Shown: in pieces, positions 52,840 through 60,727 of the stretch | Layout of the letters: every line of letters begins with the position of its first letter | Position numbering within the stretch: position 1 is the first letter of the stretch | NCBI RefSeq assembly: GCF_040730185.1 | Contig: NZ_CP160402.1 | Coordinates: 1,488,001 to 1,552,000, forward strand | Reading direction: 5' to 3' | DNA: 64,000 nucleotides | Source: Streptomyces sp. Je 1-332 | Lineage (GTDB): Bacteria; Actinomycetota; Actinomycetes; Streptomycetales; Streptomycetaceae | The notes under the pieces: model-generated | The model's database searches: none | Told to the model about the DNA's origin: nothing | What the model saw: the letters and a program-made list of their open reading frames with translations, nothing else | Made by a program: the position numbers and the translations under genes

Positions 52840-54069
52840 CTACAGGGCCACGCCCAGCAGTGCGTCCACGGCACGCGATACGACACCGGGGGCGCCCTCG
52901 TCCGTGCCTCCCTCGGCGTCCTGGCGGGCGGCCCAGCGGTCCACGGCGGCGAGCGCCGTGGGAGCGTCCAGGTCGTTCGCGAGGGCCTCGCGGATCTCCT
53001 CGACCAGCGCGTCGGCGTCAGGTCCGTCGGGCCGCGAGACGGCGGCACGCCACCGGCCGAGGCGCTCCTCGGCCTCGGTCAGGACGGCGTCGGTCCACTC
53101 CCAGTCGGCGCGGTAGTGGTGGGCGAGCAGCGCGAGACGGATGGCGGCCGGGTCGGTCCCGTCCCGCCGCAGCTTCGACACGAAGACGAGGTTGCCCTTG
53201 GACTTGGACATCTTCGCGCCGTCCAGGGCGACCATGCCGGCGTGCACGTACGCCTTGGCGAAGGGGTGCTCGCCGGTGAGCGCCTGGGCGTGCGAGGCCC
53301 CCATCTCGTGGTGCGGGAAGGCGAGGTCGGAGCCGCCGCCCTGCACGTCGAAGCCCATGCCCAGGTGGTCGAGGGCGATGGCCACGCACTCGATGTGCCA
53401 GCCGGGGCGGCCACGGCCGAGCGAGGCACCGTCCCAGCTCGGCTCACCCTCGCGGGCGGCCATCCAGAGCATCGGGTCGAGCGGGTCCTTCTTGCCCGGA
53501 CGGTCCGGGTCACCACCGCGCTCGGCGGAGAGCAGCTTCATCGCGGCGGCGTCGAGACCGGACACCTCACCGAAGTGGGGGTCGGACTCGACCGAGAAGT
53601 AGACGTCGCCCTCCAGCTCGTAGGCGGCGCCCATGTCCCGGAGCCGTTCGACGAGCGGCACGATGCCGGGTATCGCCTCGACGGCTCCGATGTAGTGCTG
53701 GGGCGGGAGCAGTCGCAGGGCGGTCATGTCCTCGCGGAACAGGGCGGTCTCGCCTTCGGCGAGCTCCACCCAGTCCTTGCCGTCGCGGGTGGCACGTTCA
53801 AGGAGCGGGTCGTCCACGTCGGTCACGTTCTGGACGTAATGAACCTGCCGCTTGGTGTCGAGCCACACACGCTGTACGAGGTCGAACGCGTTGTAGGTCG
53901 CCGCGTGACCCATGTGGGTGGCGTCATACGGGGTGATGCCGCAGACGTAGATACGGGCGACGGGACCGGGGTCAAGGGTGACGAGGCCACCGGTCGCGGT
54001 GTCGTGGATCTGGAGGTCGCGGCCCTTGCCGGGCAGGGCGGGGACCTCAGAAGCGGGCCAGGCATGCAT
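52840..54069 (-). CDS. mshC: Mycothiol biosynthesis ligase (cysteine:GlcN-Ins)
   Basis: A 409-residue ligase that joins cysteine to GlcN-inositol through a cysteinyl-adenylate, the third-stage step of mycothiol synthesis. It is a cysteinyl-tRNA-synthetase homologue: [14 protein letters not shown] (zinc Cys and HIGH-like motif), [12 protein letters not shown] (zinc ligands), FPHHEMG and AKMSKSKGN (KMSKS loop). It is shorter than CysRS because the anticodon domain is missing, and it begins with the MshC-type [21 protein letters not shown] box lies six bases before the ATG, and there is no ribosome site, so it is probably leaderless. Confidence 0.96.
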   Translation of the reverse strand: MHAWPASEVPALPGKGRDLQIHDTATGGLVTLDPGPVARIYVCGITPYDATHMGHAATYNAFDLVQRVWLDTKRQVHYVQNVTDVDDPLLERATRDGKDWVELAEGETALFREDMTALRLLPPQHYIGAVEAIPGIVPLVERLRDMGAAYELEGDVYFSVESDPHFGEVSGLDAAAMKLLSAERGGDPDRPGKKDPLDPMLWMAAREGEPSWDGASLGRGRPGWHIECVAIALDHLGMGFDVQGGGSDLAFPHHEMGASHAQALTGEHPFAKAYVHAGMVALDGAKMSKSKGNLVFVSKLRRDGTDPAAIRLALLAHHYRADWEWTDAVLTEAEERLGRWRAAVSRPDGPDADALVEEIREALANDLDAPTALAAVDRWAARQDAEGGTDEGAPGVVSRAVDALLGVAL

Positions 54070-54075
54070 GCCATG

Positions 54076-54081
54076 AGCCTA
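54076..54081 (-). promoter_or_regulatory. Candidate -10 box, leaderless mshC
   Basis: TAGGCT on the minus strand followed by six bases and the ATG at 54069. Confidence 0.45.
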
Positions 54082-54203
54082 ACCGGACGGAGCGTCCGCA
54101 TACGAGTGGGGGATCTGGCGGGGGCGCCTTGTGCGGTGCGATCAAGCCGCCGCTACGCGGCGATCTCTCCCCCACCCACCCACCCGATTACCCAGCGCGT
54201 TCC

Positions 54204-54248
54204 CGTTGTGGGCAGGCGTTCCGCAGGGCGGAACGGGTGGGCACAACG
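54204..54248. repeat. Intergenic hairpin element with internal loop
   Basis: A 7-bp outer stem (CGTTGTG/CACAACG), a symmetric 7x7 unpaired region and a 7-bp inner stem (GTTCCGC/GCGGAAC). I recall near-identical sequences between many Streptomyces genes, so this is likely a dispersed repeat; it also lies where a terminator for the minus-strand gene at 54270 would be expected. Confidence 0.6.
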
Positions 54249-54269
54249 ACCGAAGCCTCGGGGTACCGA

Positions 54270-55076
54270 CTAAACCGGCGGCCACGGAATGGCGGGCCAG
54301 TCGCCGCCGGGCGCGGGGTGCAGCCCGGACGCCAGCAGGGCGTCCACCCTCGCGCGGAGCGCGTCCACCTCAGGGCCGGTGATCAGCTCGCCCAGCCGCA
54401 GGCCAAGCGGCGCCCCCGCGCCGAGCCCGTCCCGCAGGGACCCGAGCACCTCCACCGCCTCGGCGGACAACGGCTCCCCCGCCCACCCCCACAGCAGCGT
54501 CCGCAGCTTGTCCTCGGCGTTGAACGTGACCCCGTGGTCGATGCCGTAGAGGCGCTCCCCCGCGGTCAGCAGATGCCCGCCCTTGCGGTCCGCGTTGTTG
54601 ATCACCGCGTCGAGCACCGCGAGCCGCCGCAGCCGCTCGTCGTCCGCGTGCACGAGAAGCGCCGTGCGCCCCTCCCCCACGTCGGCGAAGCCGATCGCCT
54701 TCCAGCCGTCGGACGGCTCGTCGCCCTCGACGAGCGCGAGGAGCTCGGGCCCCTCCTCCTGCGGGCCATCGATCCACAGCTGGCACATGCCCTCGCCGTG
54801 CGGCCCGTCCCGCAGGACGGTCGGCGGGACCAGGCCCCACCCGGTCGCCTCGGAGACCTCGTACGCGGCCATCTCCCGCTGCGCGAGCGTCCCGTCGGGG
54901 AAATCCCACAGGGGGCGCTCCCCGGCGACGGGCTTGTAGACACAGGCGGCTTCCCGGCCCTCGTACGAGACGGAGCAGTAGAGGACCGCGTTCGACGCCT
55001 CACGGATCCGTCCACGGACGGTCAGCTCACCCCGGGCGAGCAGTTCGACGGCGTCGGCGTCGGAGGCCGGACTCAC
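54270..55076 (-). CDS. SCO1664-family protein, lipid-kinase/HipA-like fold
   Basis: A 268-residue protein. The start is the GTG at 55076, whose GTGA overlaps the stop of the upstream gene; ATGs at 55109 and 55151 lie inside that gene. It shows a kinase-like lay-out of the PI3/PI4-kinase or HipA kind: CVYKPVAGERPLWDFP (nucleotide Lys), LDAVINNADRKGGHLL (catalytic loop) and YGIDHGVTF (metal-binding DxG position). Function is not established. It is one of three coupled genes that accompany mshC in many actinobacteria. Confidence 0.85.
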   Translation of the reverse strand: MSPASDADAVELLARGELTVRGRIREASNAVLYCSVSYEGREAACVYKPVAGERPLWDFPDGTLAQREMAAYEVSEATGWGLVPPTVLRDGPHGEGMCQLWIDGPQEEGPELLALVEGDEPSDGWKAIGFADVGEGRTALLVHADDERLRRLAVLDAVINNADRKGGHLLTAGERLYGIDHGVTFNAEDKLRTLLWGWAGEPLSAEAVEVLGSLRDGLGAGAPLGLRLGELITGPEVDALRARVDALLASGLHPAPGGDWPAIPWPPV

Positions 55077-55663
55077 GCGTCCCGCCGGTATCCGTTCTGC
55101 CGCGGGCATACGTGTCCTTCCGGGTCGAGCGGGAGGCTGCACAGCGGGCACGGCGGGCGTCCCGCGTTCACGACGTCGAGGGCGCGCTTGGCGAACGCGC
55201 GCGCCTGCGCGCCGGTGAGCCGCACGCGCAGCATGGGCGGCCCGTTCTCCTCGTCCTGCAGAAGCCTTTCCTCGGCTTCCGCGAGATCCTCGTCGGACTC
55301 GGCGTCCAGCTCGACCAGAGCCTGCGCCTCGACGATCATCCGCTCCTCGTCGCCGTCCCAGGCGAGCGCCATCGTGCCGACGCGGAACTCCTCCTCGACG
55401 GGTGAGTCCAGGGGCGCGCTGTCACTGACCTCGCTGGGTGCGACGGCGGGCACCGGGGCGTTGCCGCCGCTGCGCCGCACGACCTCGTCGAGCAGCTCTT
55501 CCATGCGTTCGGCGAGCGCGGCCACCTGGGTCTTCTCCAGGGCGACGCTGGTCACCCGGACCCCTGCGGAGGCCTGGAGGAAGAAGGTACGCCGTCCGGG
55601 GAGCCCGACCGTTCCGGCCACGAAGCGTTCCGGCGGGTCGTAGAGGAACACCTGACGCGACAC
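55073..55663 (-). CDS. DUF3090 family protein with zinc-ribbon-like tail
   Basis: A 196-residue protein from a GTG at 55663 (GGAG upstream); an in-frame start at 55699 lies before that ribosome site. The family block at the N terminus is SRQVFLYDPPERFVAGTVG. The middle is strongly acidic, and the end has CPLCSLPLDPEGHVCP, three cysteines in a zinc-ribbon-like pattern. Function is unknown. The stop overlaps the start of the SCO1664-family gene, so the two are translated together. Confidence 0.87.
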   Translation of the reverse strand: MSRQVFLYDPPERFVAGTVGLPGRRTFFLQASAGVRVTSVALEKTQVAALAERMEELLDEVVRRSGGNAPVPAVAPSEVSDSAPLDSPVEEEFRVGTMALAWDGDEERMIVEAQALVELDAESDEDLAEAEERLLQDEENGPPMLRVRLTGAQARAFAKRALDVVNAGRPPCPLCSLPLDPEGHVCPRQNGYRRDA

Positions 55664-55744
55664 GTCCTGTCTCCATTGGGATCGACTGCGGTTGATCATT
55701 TGCGCCTGTTCGGCGCGACGACTGCACCCTACTGCGGGTGACGA

Positions 55745-56431
55745 TCACGGTGCTCCCGCATCGCCCCCCACCGCCGCGTCGCCGCCCGACGGCTCCGCGC
55801 GAGGCGCGAGCGACCCGAAGTCCCCGGTGTCCCCCAGCCGTACGAGGAAGGGGCGCAGGCGCGTGAAGCGGATGGCGGTGACGGAACAGGGCTCCACGGA
55901 GATGCGCTGGAAGAGGTCCAGGTGGAGTCCGATGGCGTCCGCGACAAGGGACTTGATGATGTCGCCGTGCGAGCACATCAGGTACACCGCGTCGGGGCCG
56001 TGGTCGCGCTCCACGCGCGCGTTCCACTCGCGTACGGCCTCGGCGGCCCGCGTCTGCATGGCGCGCATGGACTCGCCACCGGGGAAGGCGGCGGCCGACG
56101 GATGCTGCTGTACGACCTCCATCAGCGGCTCGTCGGACAGCTCGGCGAGCTTGCGGCCCGACCAGTCGCCGTAGTGACACTCCCCGATGCGGTCGTCGGT
56201 GTGCGTCCGCAGGTCCGGCCGGGCGGCGAGCAGCGGTGCGACGGTCTCCTGGCAGCGCTGCAGCGGGCTCGTGACGACTTCGGCGAGCGGCAGGTCCGCG
56301 AGGCGTCCGGGGAGCGCGGCGGCCTGTGCGGCGCCGCGCTCGTCCAGGGCCACGCCGGGGGTCCACCCGGCGAGCAGGCCCGCGGTGTTGGCGGTGGATC
56401 GTCCGTGCCGGACGAGGATCAGCGTGGGCAT
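55745..56431 (-). CDS. Histidine phosphatase family protein (MSMEG_4193 type)
   Basis: A 228-residue phosphoglycerate-mutase-like enzyme. The catalytic motif is LVRHGRSTANT (His9), with VTSPLQRCQETV (second Arg), Glu in ECHYGDWSG and the second catalytic His in MCSHGDIIKSL. It removes phosphate from a small molecule or transfers it; the substrate is unknown. TAGGCT lies seven bases before the ATG, which suggests a leaderless start. It heads the three-gene module, 81 bases before the DUF3090 gene, and is divergent from the CorA-type gene. Confidence 0.9.
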   Translation of the reverse strand: MPTLILVRHGRSTANTAGLLAGWTPGVALDERGAAQAAALPGRLADLPLAEVVTSPLQRCQETVAPLLAARPDLRTHTDDRIGECHYGDWSGRKLAELSDEPLMEVVQQHPSAAAFPGGESMRAMQTRAAEAVREWNARVERDHGPDAVYLMCSHGDIIKSLVADAIGLHLDLFQRISVEPCSVTAIRFTRLRPFLVRLGDTGDFGSLAPRAEPSGGDAAVGGDAGAP

Positions 56432-56438
56432 GCGGGCC

Positions 56439-56444
56439 AGCCTA
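56439..56444 (-). promoter_or_regulatory. Candidate -10 box, leaderless phosphatase gene
   Basis: TAGGCT on the minus strand followed by seven bases and the ATG at 56431. Confidence 0.4.
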
Positions 56445-56484
56445 AGCCGACGCGGGGGTGCGCCCCGAGCGCAGGTTCGGAAGA

Positions 56485-57492
56485 ATGCGCTCCGTGATCG
56501 TGGACTGCGCGATGTACAGGGACGGGCGCCGCACCGAGTGCGAGGCGGACTTCTCCGATGCCCTCGGCACCGCGCGTGCCGCGGGGGACGCCTTCGTCTG
56601 GGTGGGCCTGCACGAACCGACCGAGGCGGAGTTCGACGAGGTCAGCAGGGAGTTCGGGCTGCATCCGCTGGCGGTGGAGGACGCCTTGAAGGCGCACCAG
56701 CGGCCCAAGCTCGAGGTGTTCGACGACTCGCTGTTCGTGGTCCTGAAGCCGGTCGTGTACGAGCCGGACAACGACATCGTCTCGTCGGGCGAGGTGATGG
56801 TCTTCATCGGCGACGCCTTCGTGGTGACGGTCCGGCACGGCGAGGGCTCGCCTCTCGGTGCCGTACGCCATCGCATGGAGGCGGAGCCCGAGATGCTCAG
56901 GCACGGCCCTACGTCCGTCCTGTACGCGGTGGCCGACGCCACGGTCGACCACTACCTGGACGTGGCGGGTGAGCTGCAGACCGACCTGGAGGAGCTGGAG
57001 GCGGAGGTCTTCTCGCCCGACAGCGGGGGCAGCCGCAACACGGCGTCGCGGATCTACCGGTTCAAGCGGCAGATCGTCGAGTTCCGCCGGGCGACGGGAC
57101 CGTTGGCGATGCCCATGATGCGCCTCTCCGGAACGGGTCCTTTCGCGCCTGACGTGCCCTTCGTGAAGGACACGGCCCAGCCGTTCTTCCGGGACGTCAG
57201 CGACCATCTGACGCGCGTGAACGACTGGGTGGACAGCCTGGACCGCCTGGTGTCCGACATCCTCTCCGCGCACCTGGCGCAGATGAGCGTGCGGCAGAAC
57301 GACGACATGCGGAAGATCTCGGCGTGGGCGGCCATGGCCGCGGTGCCGACGATGATCGCCGGGGTCTACGGCATGAACTTCGACCACATGCCCGAGCTGC
57401 GCTGGGTGTGGTCCTACCCGGCCGTGATCCTGCTGATGGCCGCGATCGAGTTCTTCCTCTACCGGCTGTTCAAGCGCCGCGGCTGGCTCTGA
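56485..57492 (+). CDS. CorA-family magnesium/cobalt transporter
   Basis: A 335-residue CorA-type channel. A cytosolic alpha/beta domain (to about 240) contains FGLHPLAVEDAL and QRPKLEVFDDSLFVV. The long stalk helix follows, then two membrane spans. The first ends in the family signature YGMNF (GMN selectivity motif), and a Lys/Arg-rich tail (RLFKRRGWL) closes the protein. The ATG at 56485 is preferred; a GTG at 56458 has no ribosome site. It is divergent from the phosphatase gene and convergent with the ferritin-like gene. Confidence 0.92.
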   Translation: MRSVIVDCAMYRDGRRTECEADFSDALGTARAAGDAFVWVGLHEPTEAEFDEVSREFGLHPLAVEDALKAHQRPKLEVFDDSLFVVLKPVVYEPDNDIVSSGEVMVFIGDAFVVTVRHGEGSPLGAVRHRMEAEPEMLRHGPTSVLYAVADATVDHYLDVAGELQTDLEELEAEVFSPDSGGSRNTASRIYRFKRQIVEFRRATGPLAMPMMRLSGTGPFAPDVPFVKDTAQPFFRDVSDHLTRVNDWVDSLDRLVSDILSAHLAQMSVRQNDDMRKISAWAAMAAVPTMIAGVYGMNFDHMPELRWVWSYPAVILLMAAIEFFLYRLFKRRGWL

Positions 57493-57510
57493 CCGGCGGT
57501 CGGGTCCGGC

Positions 57511-58290
57511 TCAGGCGAACGACGTGGCGGGCCCGCCGAGGGCGTCGCGCCGCTGGGGCATCTTCAGGGAGACCATCCGCCGCCATCCGCCGAGGCGTTC
57601 GTACGCGTAGATGGCGTTGACGCCCGAGGCGAGCGCCGCGGCCTTGGGCTTCGGCCAGTTCAGGATGCGTCCCATGTGGCCCATCACGGCGATGCTCACG
57701 TCCCGGTACACGCGTGTCTCGGCACGGGCGCACTCGTGCAGGGTGTCCAGGATCGTCCGCCCGTGTCCGGCCGCCGCGAGGCGCAGCAGCTCCTCGTGGC
57801 AGTACGCGAGGTGGTTGTCCTCGTCGTGGCAGATCATCCTGATGGCCTTGCCGACCTCGGGGTGGTCGCCGAAGTACGTGACCAGCATGTCCATCTGGTC
57901 GGCGGCTCGCTGTTCGGTGACGCGGCTGTGCGAGAGGTAGACCACGACGTCCCGCTCGGTCAGCGGCTCCTCGCGGCGCAGCTTCTCGTGCGTGAGGCCG
58001 ATGCCCTTCTGCTCCAGGAGCATCGTGTAGTCCGTCTCGGGCGGCACCGGGACGGGTTCGAGGCCGCGCTTCTTCAGCAGGGCGTTGAAGATCCGCCCGT
58101 GCTTGTCCTCGTCGGCGCCGTGCCGGGTGACTTTGGCGGTGAGGGCGCGCTGGCCCTCGGGGAGCAGCGCCGCGATGCGCGCGTTCTCCCAGCCGCCCTG
58201 CGTCTCCCCGCTGGCGGCGATGGAACAGAAGAGCTGGAACGACTCGTCGTTGTCGAGGATCTCCTCGAAGACACTCCTGGCCGACAGCAT
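57511..58290 (-). CDS. Ferritin-like diiron protein
   Basis: A 259-residue, largely helical protein. Two E-x-x-H pairs, ADEDKHGRI (about 59-67) and CHDEDNHLAYCHEE, fit a ferritin-like four-helix diiron site, with extra carboxylates in ETQGGWENAR and EQRAADQMD. The start is the ATG at 58290, with GGAGG eight bases upstream; the ATG at 58305 is only two bases from a GGAGG. I cannot tell whether it stores iron, acts as an oxygenase or is structural. No partner gene is adjacent. Confidence 0.82.
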   Translation of the reverse strand: MLSARSVFEEILDNDESFQLFCSIAASGETQGGWENARIAALLPEGQRALTAKVTRHGADEDKHGRIFNALLKKRGLEPVPVPPETDYTMLLEQKGIGLTHEKLRREEPLTERDVVVYLSHSRVTEQRAADQMDMLVTYFGDHPEVGKAIRMICHDEDNHLAYCHEELLRLAAAGHGRTILDTLHECARAETRVYRDVSIAVMGHMGRILNWPKPKAAALASGVNAIYAYERLGGWRRMVSLKMPQRRDALGGPATSFA

Positions 58291-58454
58291 CAGTGGCACC
58301 TCCATGCCCTCCGCGAGAACCTCCGCGAACAACAAGTCAAGTGCGGTGGCGCGGGTGTGGCAACAGCTGCCGCGGACGGCTCCGCCGAACGAAGGACAGT
58401 TGCCCACGGGCGGGGCCGTAACCGAGGGGCGCCGTGACGCGTTGTGTCCCGTGA

Positions 58455-58495
58455 CGGCCGTGGCGGGGAAGACCCCCGAGCCCCCACCACGGCCG
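58455..58495 (-). terminator. Terminator after the LLM oxidoreductase gene
   Basis: A 14-bp stem with one G-T pair (58455-58468 with 58482-58495), 28 bases past the stop on the minus strand. The rest of the 58291-58522 interval holds the ferritin-like promoter and nothing else I can identify. Confidence 0.65.
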
Positions 58496-58522
58496 CAGAA
58501 CTTCTCCTCCGGGTTACTCCGG

Positions 58523-59572
58523 TTACGCCAGGCCGGCGCGCTCCAGGGCCTGGGTCCCCGCGCGCAGGGCCGCGATCCGCTCATCCAGCGTGAAGCCGGC
58601 CGGCGCCAGCGTCAGAGTGGTGGCCCCGGCGGCCGCGTAGGCCTGCATCCGGTCGGCGATACGGTCCACGGAGCCGAGCAGCGTGGTCGAGTCGATCAGC
58701 TCGCGCGGCACGGCGGCCGCCGCGCCCTCCTTGTCGCCGGACAGGTACTTGTCCTGGATCTCGGCCGCTTCCTTCTCGTAGCCCATGCGCTGGGCGAGCT
58801 GGTTGTAGAAGTTCTGCTTCCGGCTGCCCATGCCGCCCACGTAGAGGGCGGTGTACGGGCGGAACATGTCCGCGAGGCCGCTGACGTCGTCGCCCACGGC
58901 GAGCGGCACCGTCGGGACGACGTCGAAGCCGTCCATCGTCCTGCCCGCCTTCTCGCGCCCCGCGCGCAGGTGACGGATCGCGGTCTCCTCCAGGTGCTCG
59001 GCGGCGGGGAAGATCAGCAGGGCGCCGTCGGCGATCTCGCCGGTCTGCTCCAGGTTCTTGGGGCCGATCGCGGCGATGTAGAGCGGGATGTGCTCGCGCT
59101 GCGGGTGGACGGTGAGCTTGATGGGCTTGCCCGGTCCGTCCGGCAGCGGGAGCGTCCAGTGCTCGCCCTCGTAGCTGAGGCGCTCGCGCGTCATCGCCTT
59201 GCGGACGATCTCGACGTACTCGCGGGTGCGGGCGAGCGGCTTGTCGAACTTGACGCCGTACCAGCCCTCGGAGACCTGCGGGCCTGAGACGCCGAGGCCG
59301 AGGCGGAAGCGGCCGCCGGAGAGCGAGTCGAGCGTGGCGGCCGTCATGGCGGTCATCGCGGGCTGCCGGGCCGGGATCTGGAAGATCGCGGATCCGATGT
59401 CGATGCGTTCGGTCTGCGCGGCCACCCAGGACAGCACCGTCGCGGCGTCCGAGCCGTAGGCCTCGGCGGCCCAGCAGACCGCGTAGCCGAGCTTGTCGGC
59501 CTCCTTGGCGACGGCGAGGTTGTCCGCGTCCATCCCCGCGCCCCAGTAGCCGAGGTTGATCCCGAGCTGCAT
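58523..59572 (-). CDS. LLM-class F420-dependent oxidoreductase
   Basis: A 349-residue luciferase-like monooxygenase fold. The pattern matches F420-dependent members: MQLGINLGYWG at the start, CWAAEAYGSDAATVL, SAIFQIPARQPAMTAMTAATLDSLSGGRFRLGLGVSGPQV (the main family block, about 62-101) and a TLTLAPAG strand near the end. It uses reduced F420 to reduce or dehydrogenate a substrate; the substrate is unknown. GGGG lies about nine bases before the ATG. It stands alone. Confidence 0.92.
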   Translation of the reverse strand: MQLGINLGYWGAGMDADNLAVAKEADKLGYAVCWAAEAYGSDAATVLSWVAAQTERIDIGSAIFQIPARQPAMTAMTAATLDSLSGGRFRLGLGVSGPQVSEGWYGVKFDKPLARTREYVEIVRKAMTRERLSYEGEHWTLPLPDGPGKPIKLTVHPQREHIPLYIAAIGPKNLEQTGEIADGALLIFPAAEHLEETAIRHLRAGREKAGRTMDGFDVVPTVPLAVGDDVSGLADMFRPYTALYVGGMGSRKQNFYNQLAQRMGYEKEAAEIQDKYLSGDKEGAAAAVPRELIDSTTLLGSVDRIADRMQAYAAAGATTLTLAPAGFTLDERIAALRAGTQALERAGLA

Positions 59573-59732
59573 GGCCGAATCCCCTTACTGAGCAGTAACG
59601 TCCTTGTGCCGGGGACTGTAGCGCGTGGGTGCGGCGTCCGTCAGCGGCGGGCGTGCGGGTGGCCGGGGGTCGTCGAGTTCTCCACAGTCACGGGTTTGTC
59701 CACAGCCCCTCACGCCGCTGGAGCACGGCCAG

Positions 59733-59738
59733 TAATCT
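59733..59738 (+). promoter_or_regulatory. Candidate -10 box before the aldo/keto reductase gene
   Basis: TAATCT ends eight bases before the ATG at 59747, and there is no ribosome site. Confidence 0.4.
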
Positions 59739-59746
59739 CAGCGCCC

Positions 59747-60727
59747 ATGGAGCAGAGGCATCTCGGCCGTACCGGCCTTCGCGTGTCCCGGATCGGACTC
59801 GGCACCCTCACCTGGGGGCACACCCAGGAGAGCGACGCCGCCGATCTGTTGAAGGTGTTCTGGGAAGCGGGCGGCAGCCTCATCGACACAGCTGATGTGT
59901 ACGGCGACGGGGAGGCCGAGTATCTGCTCGGCCGTCTCATAGAACGGCTCGTGCCGCGGCGCGATCTGGTCATCGCGACCAAGGCGGGCAGCGTGCCCGA
60001 CCCCGACCGGCGCTTCGACGGCTCGCGGGGCCACCTCCTCTCCGCGCTCGACGCCTCCCTGGCCCGCCTGGGCACGGAGTACGTGGACCTGTGGCAGCTG
60101 CACGCCTTCGACCCCTGCACGCCCCTGGACGAGACGCTCCAGGCCCTGGACATCGCCGTCAGCAGCGGCCGGGCACGCTACGCGGGCATCTCGAACTTCT
60201 CCGGCTGGCAGCTCGCCAAGGCGGCGACGTGGCAGCTCGCCGCCCCGGGGACACGGACCCGCCTGGCCAGTACACAGATGGAGTACTCCCTGCTGCAGCG
60301 CGGCGTCGAGCGGGAGTTGCTGCCCGCGGCGATGGACCTCGGCGTGGGGCTGCTGCCCTCGTCGCCGCTCGGCCGCGGCGTGCTCACCGGCAAGTACCGC
60401 CACTCCACCCCGGCCGACTCGCGCGGCGGCTCCGAGCACCTCGCGCCGTTCGTCGCGCCCTATCTCGACGAGACCGCGAGCCGCGTCGTCGACGCGGTCG
60501 CCACGGCGGCGGACGGCCTCGCGGCCACGCCCCTCCAAGTCGCCCTCGCCTGGGTGCGCGACCGCCCAGGAGTCACCGCGCCGATCGTCGGCGCGCGCAA
60601 CGCGCAGCAGCTCACGGCCGCGTTGTCAGTGGAGACCCTTAGTCTTCCTGACGAGATCTGCCAGGCGCTCGACGACGTGTCGGCGCCCGTGCACCGCTAC
60701 CCCGATCAGGACTGGAGCACGCTGTGA
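59747..60727 (+). CDS. Aldo/keto reductase
   Basis: A 326-residue NADPH-dependent (alpha/beta)8-barrel enzyme. Catalytic Asp and Tyr are in LIDTADVYGDGEAE, Lys in VIATKAGS and His in LWQLHAFDP. The cofactor-binding end is PIVGARNAQQL. It reduces aldehydes or ketones; the physiological substrate is unknown. The last four bases are shared with the start of the next gene (GTGA), so the two are translationally coupled. Confidence 0.93.
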   Translation: MEQRHLGRTGLRVSRIGLGTLTWGHTQESDAADLLKVFWEAGGSLIDTADVYGDGEAEYLLGRLIERLVPRRDLVIATKAGSVPDPDRRFDGSRGHLLSALDASLARLGTEYVDLWQLHAFDPCTPLDETLQALDIAVSSGRARYAGISNFSGWQLAKAATWQLAAPGTRTRLASTQMEYSLLQRGVERELLPAAMDLGVGLLPSSPLGRGVLTGKYRHSTPADSRGGSEHLAPFVAPYLDETASRVVDAVATAADGLAATPLQVALAWVRDRPGVTAPIVGARNAQQLTAALSVETLSLPDEICQALDDVSAPVHRYPDQDWSTL

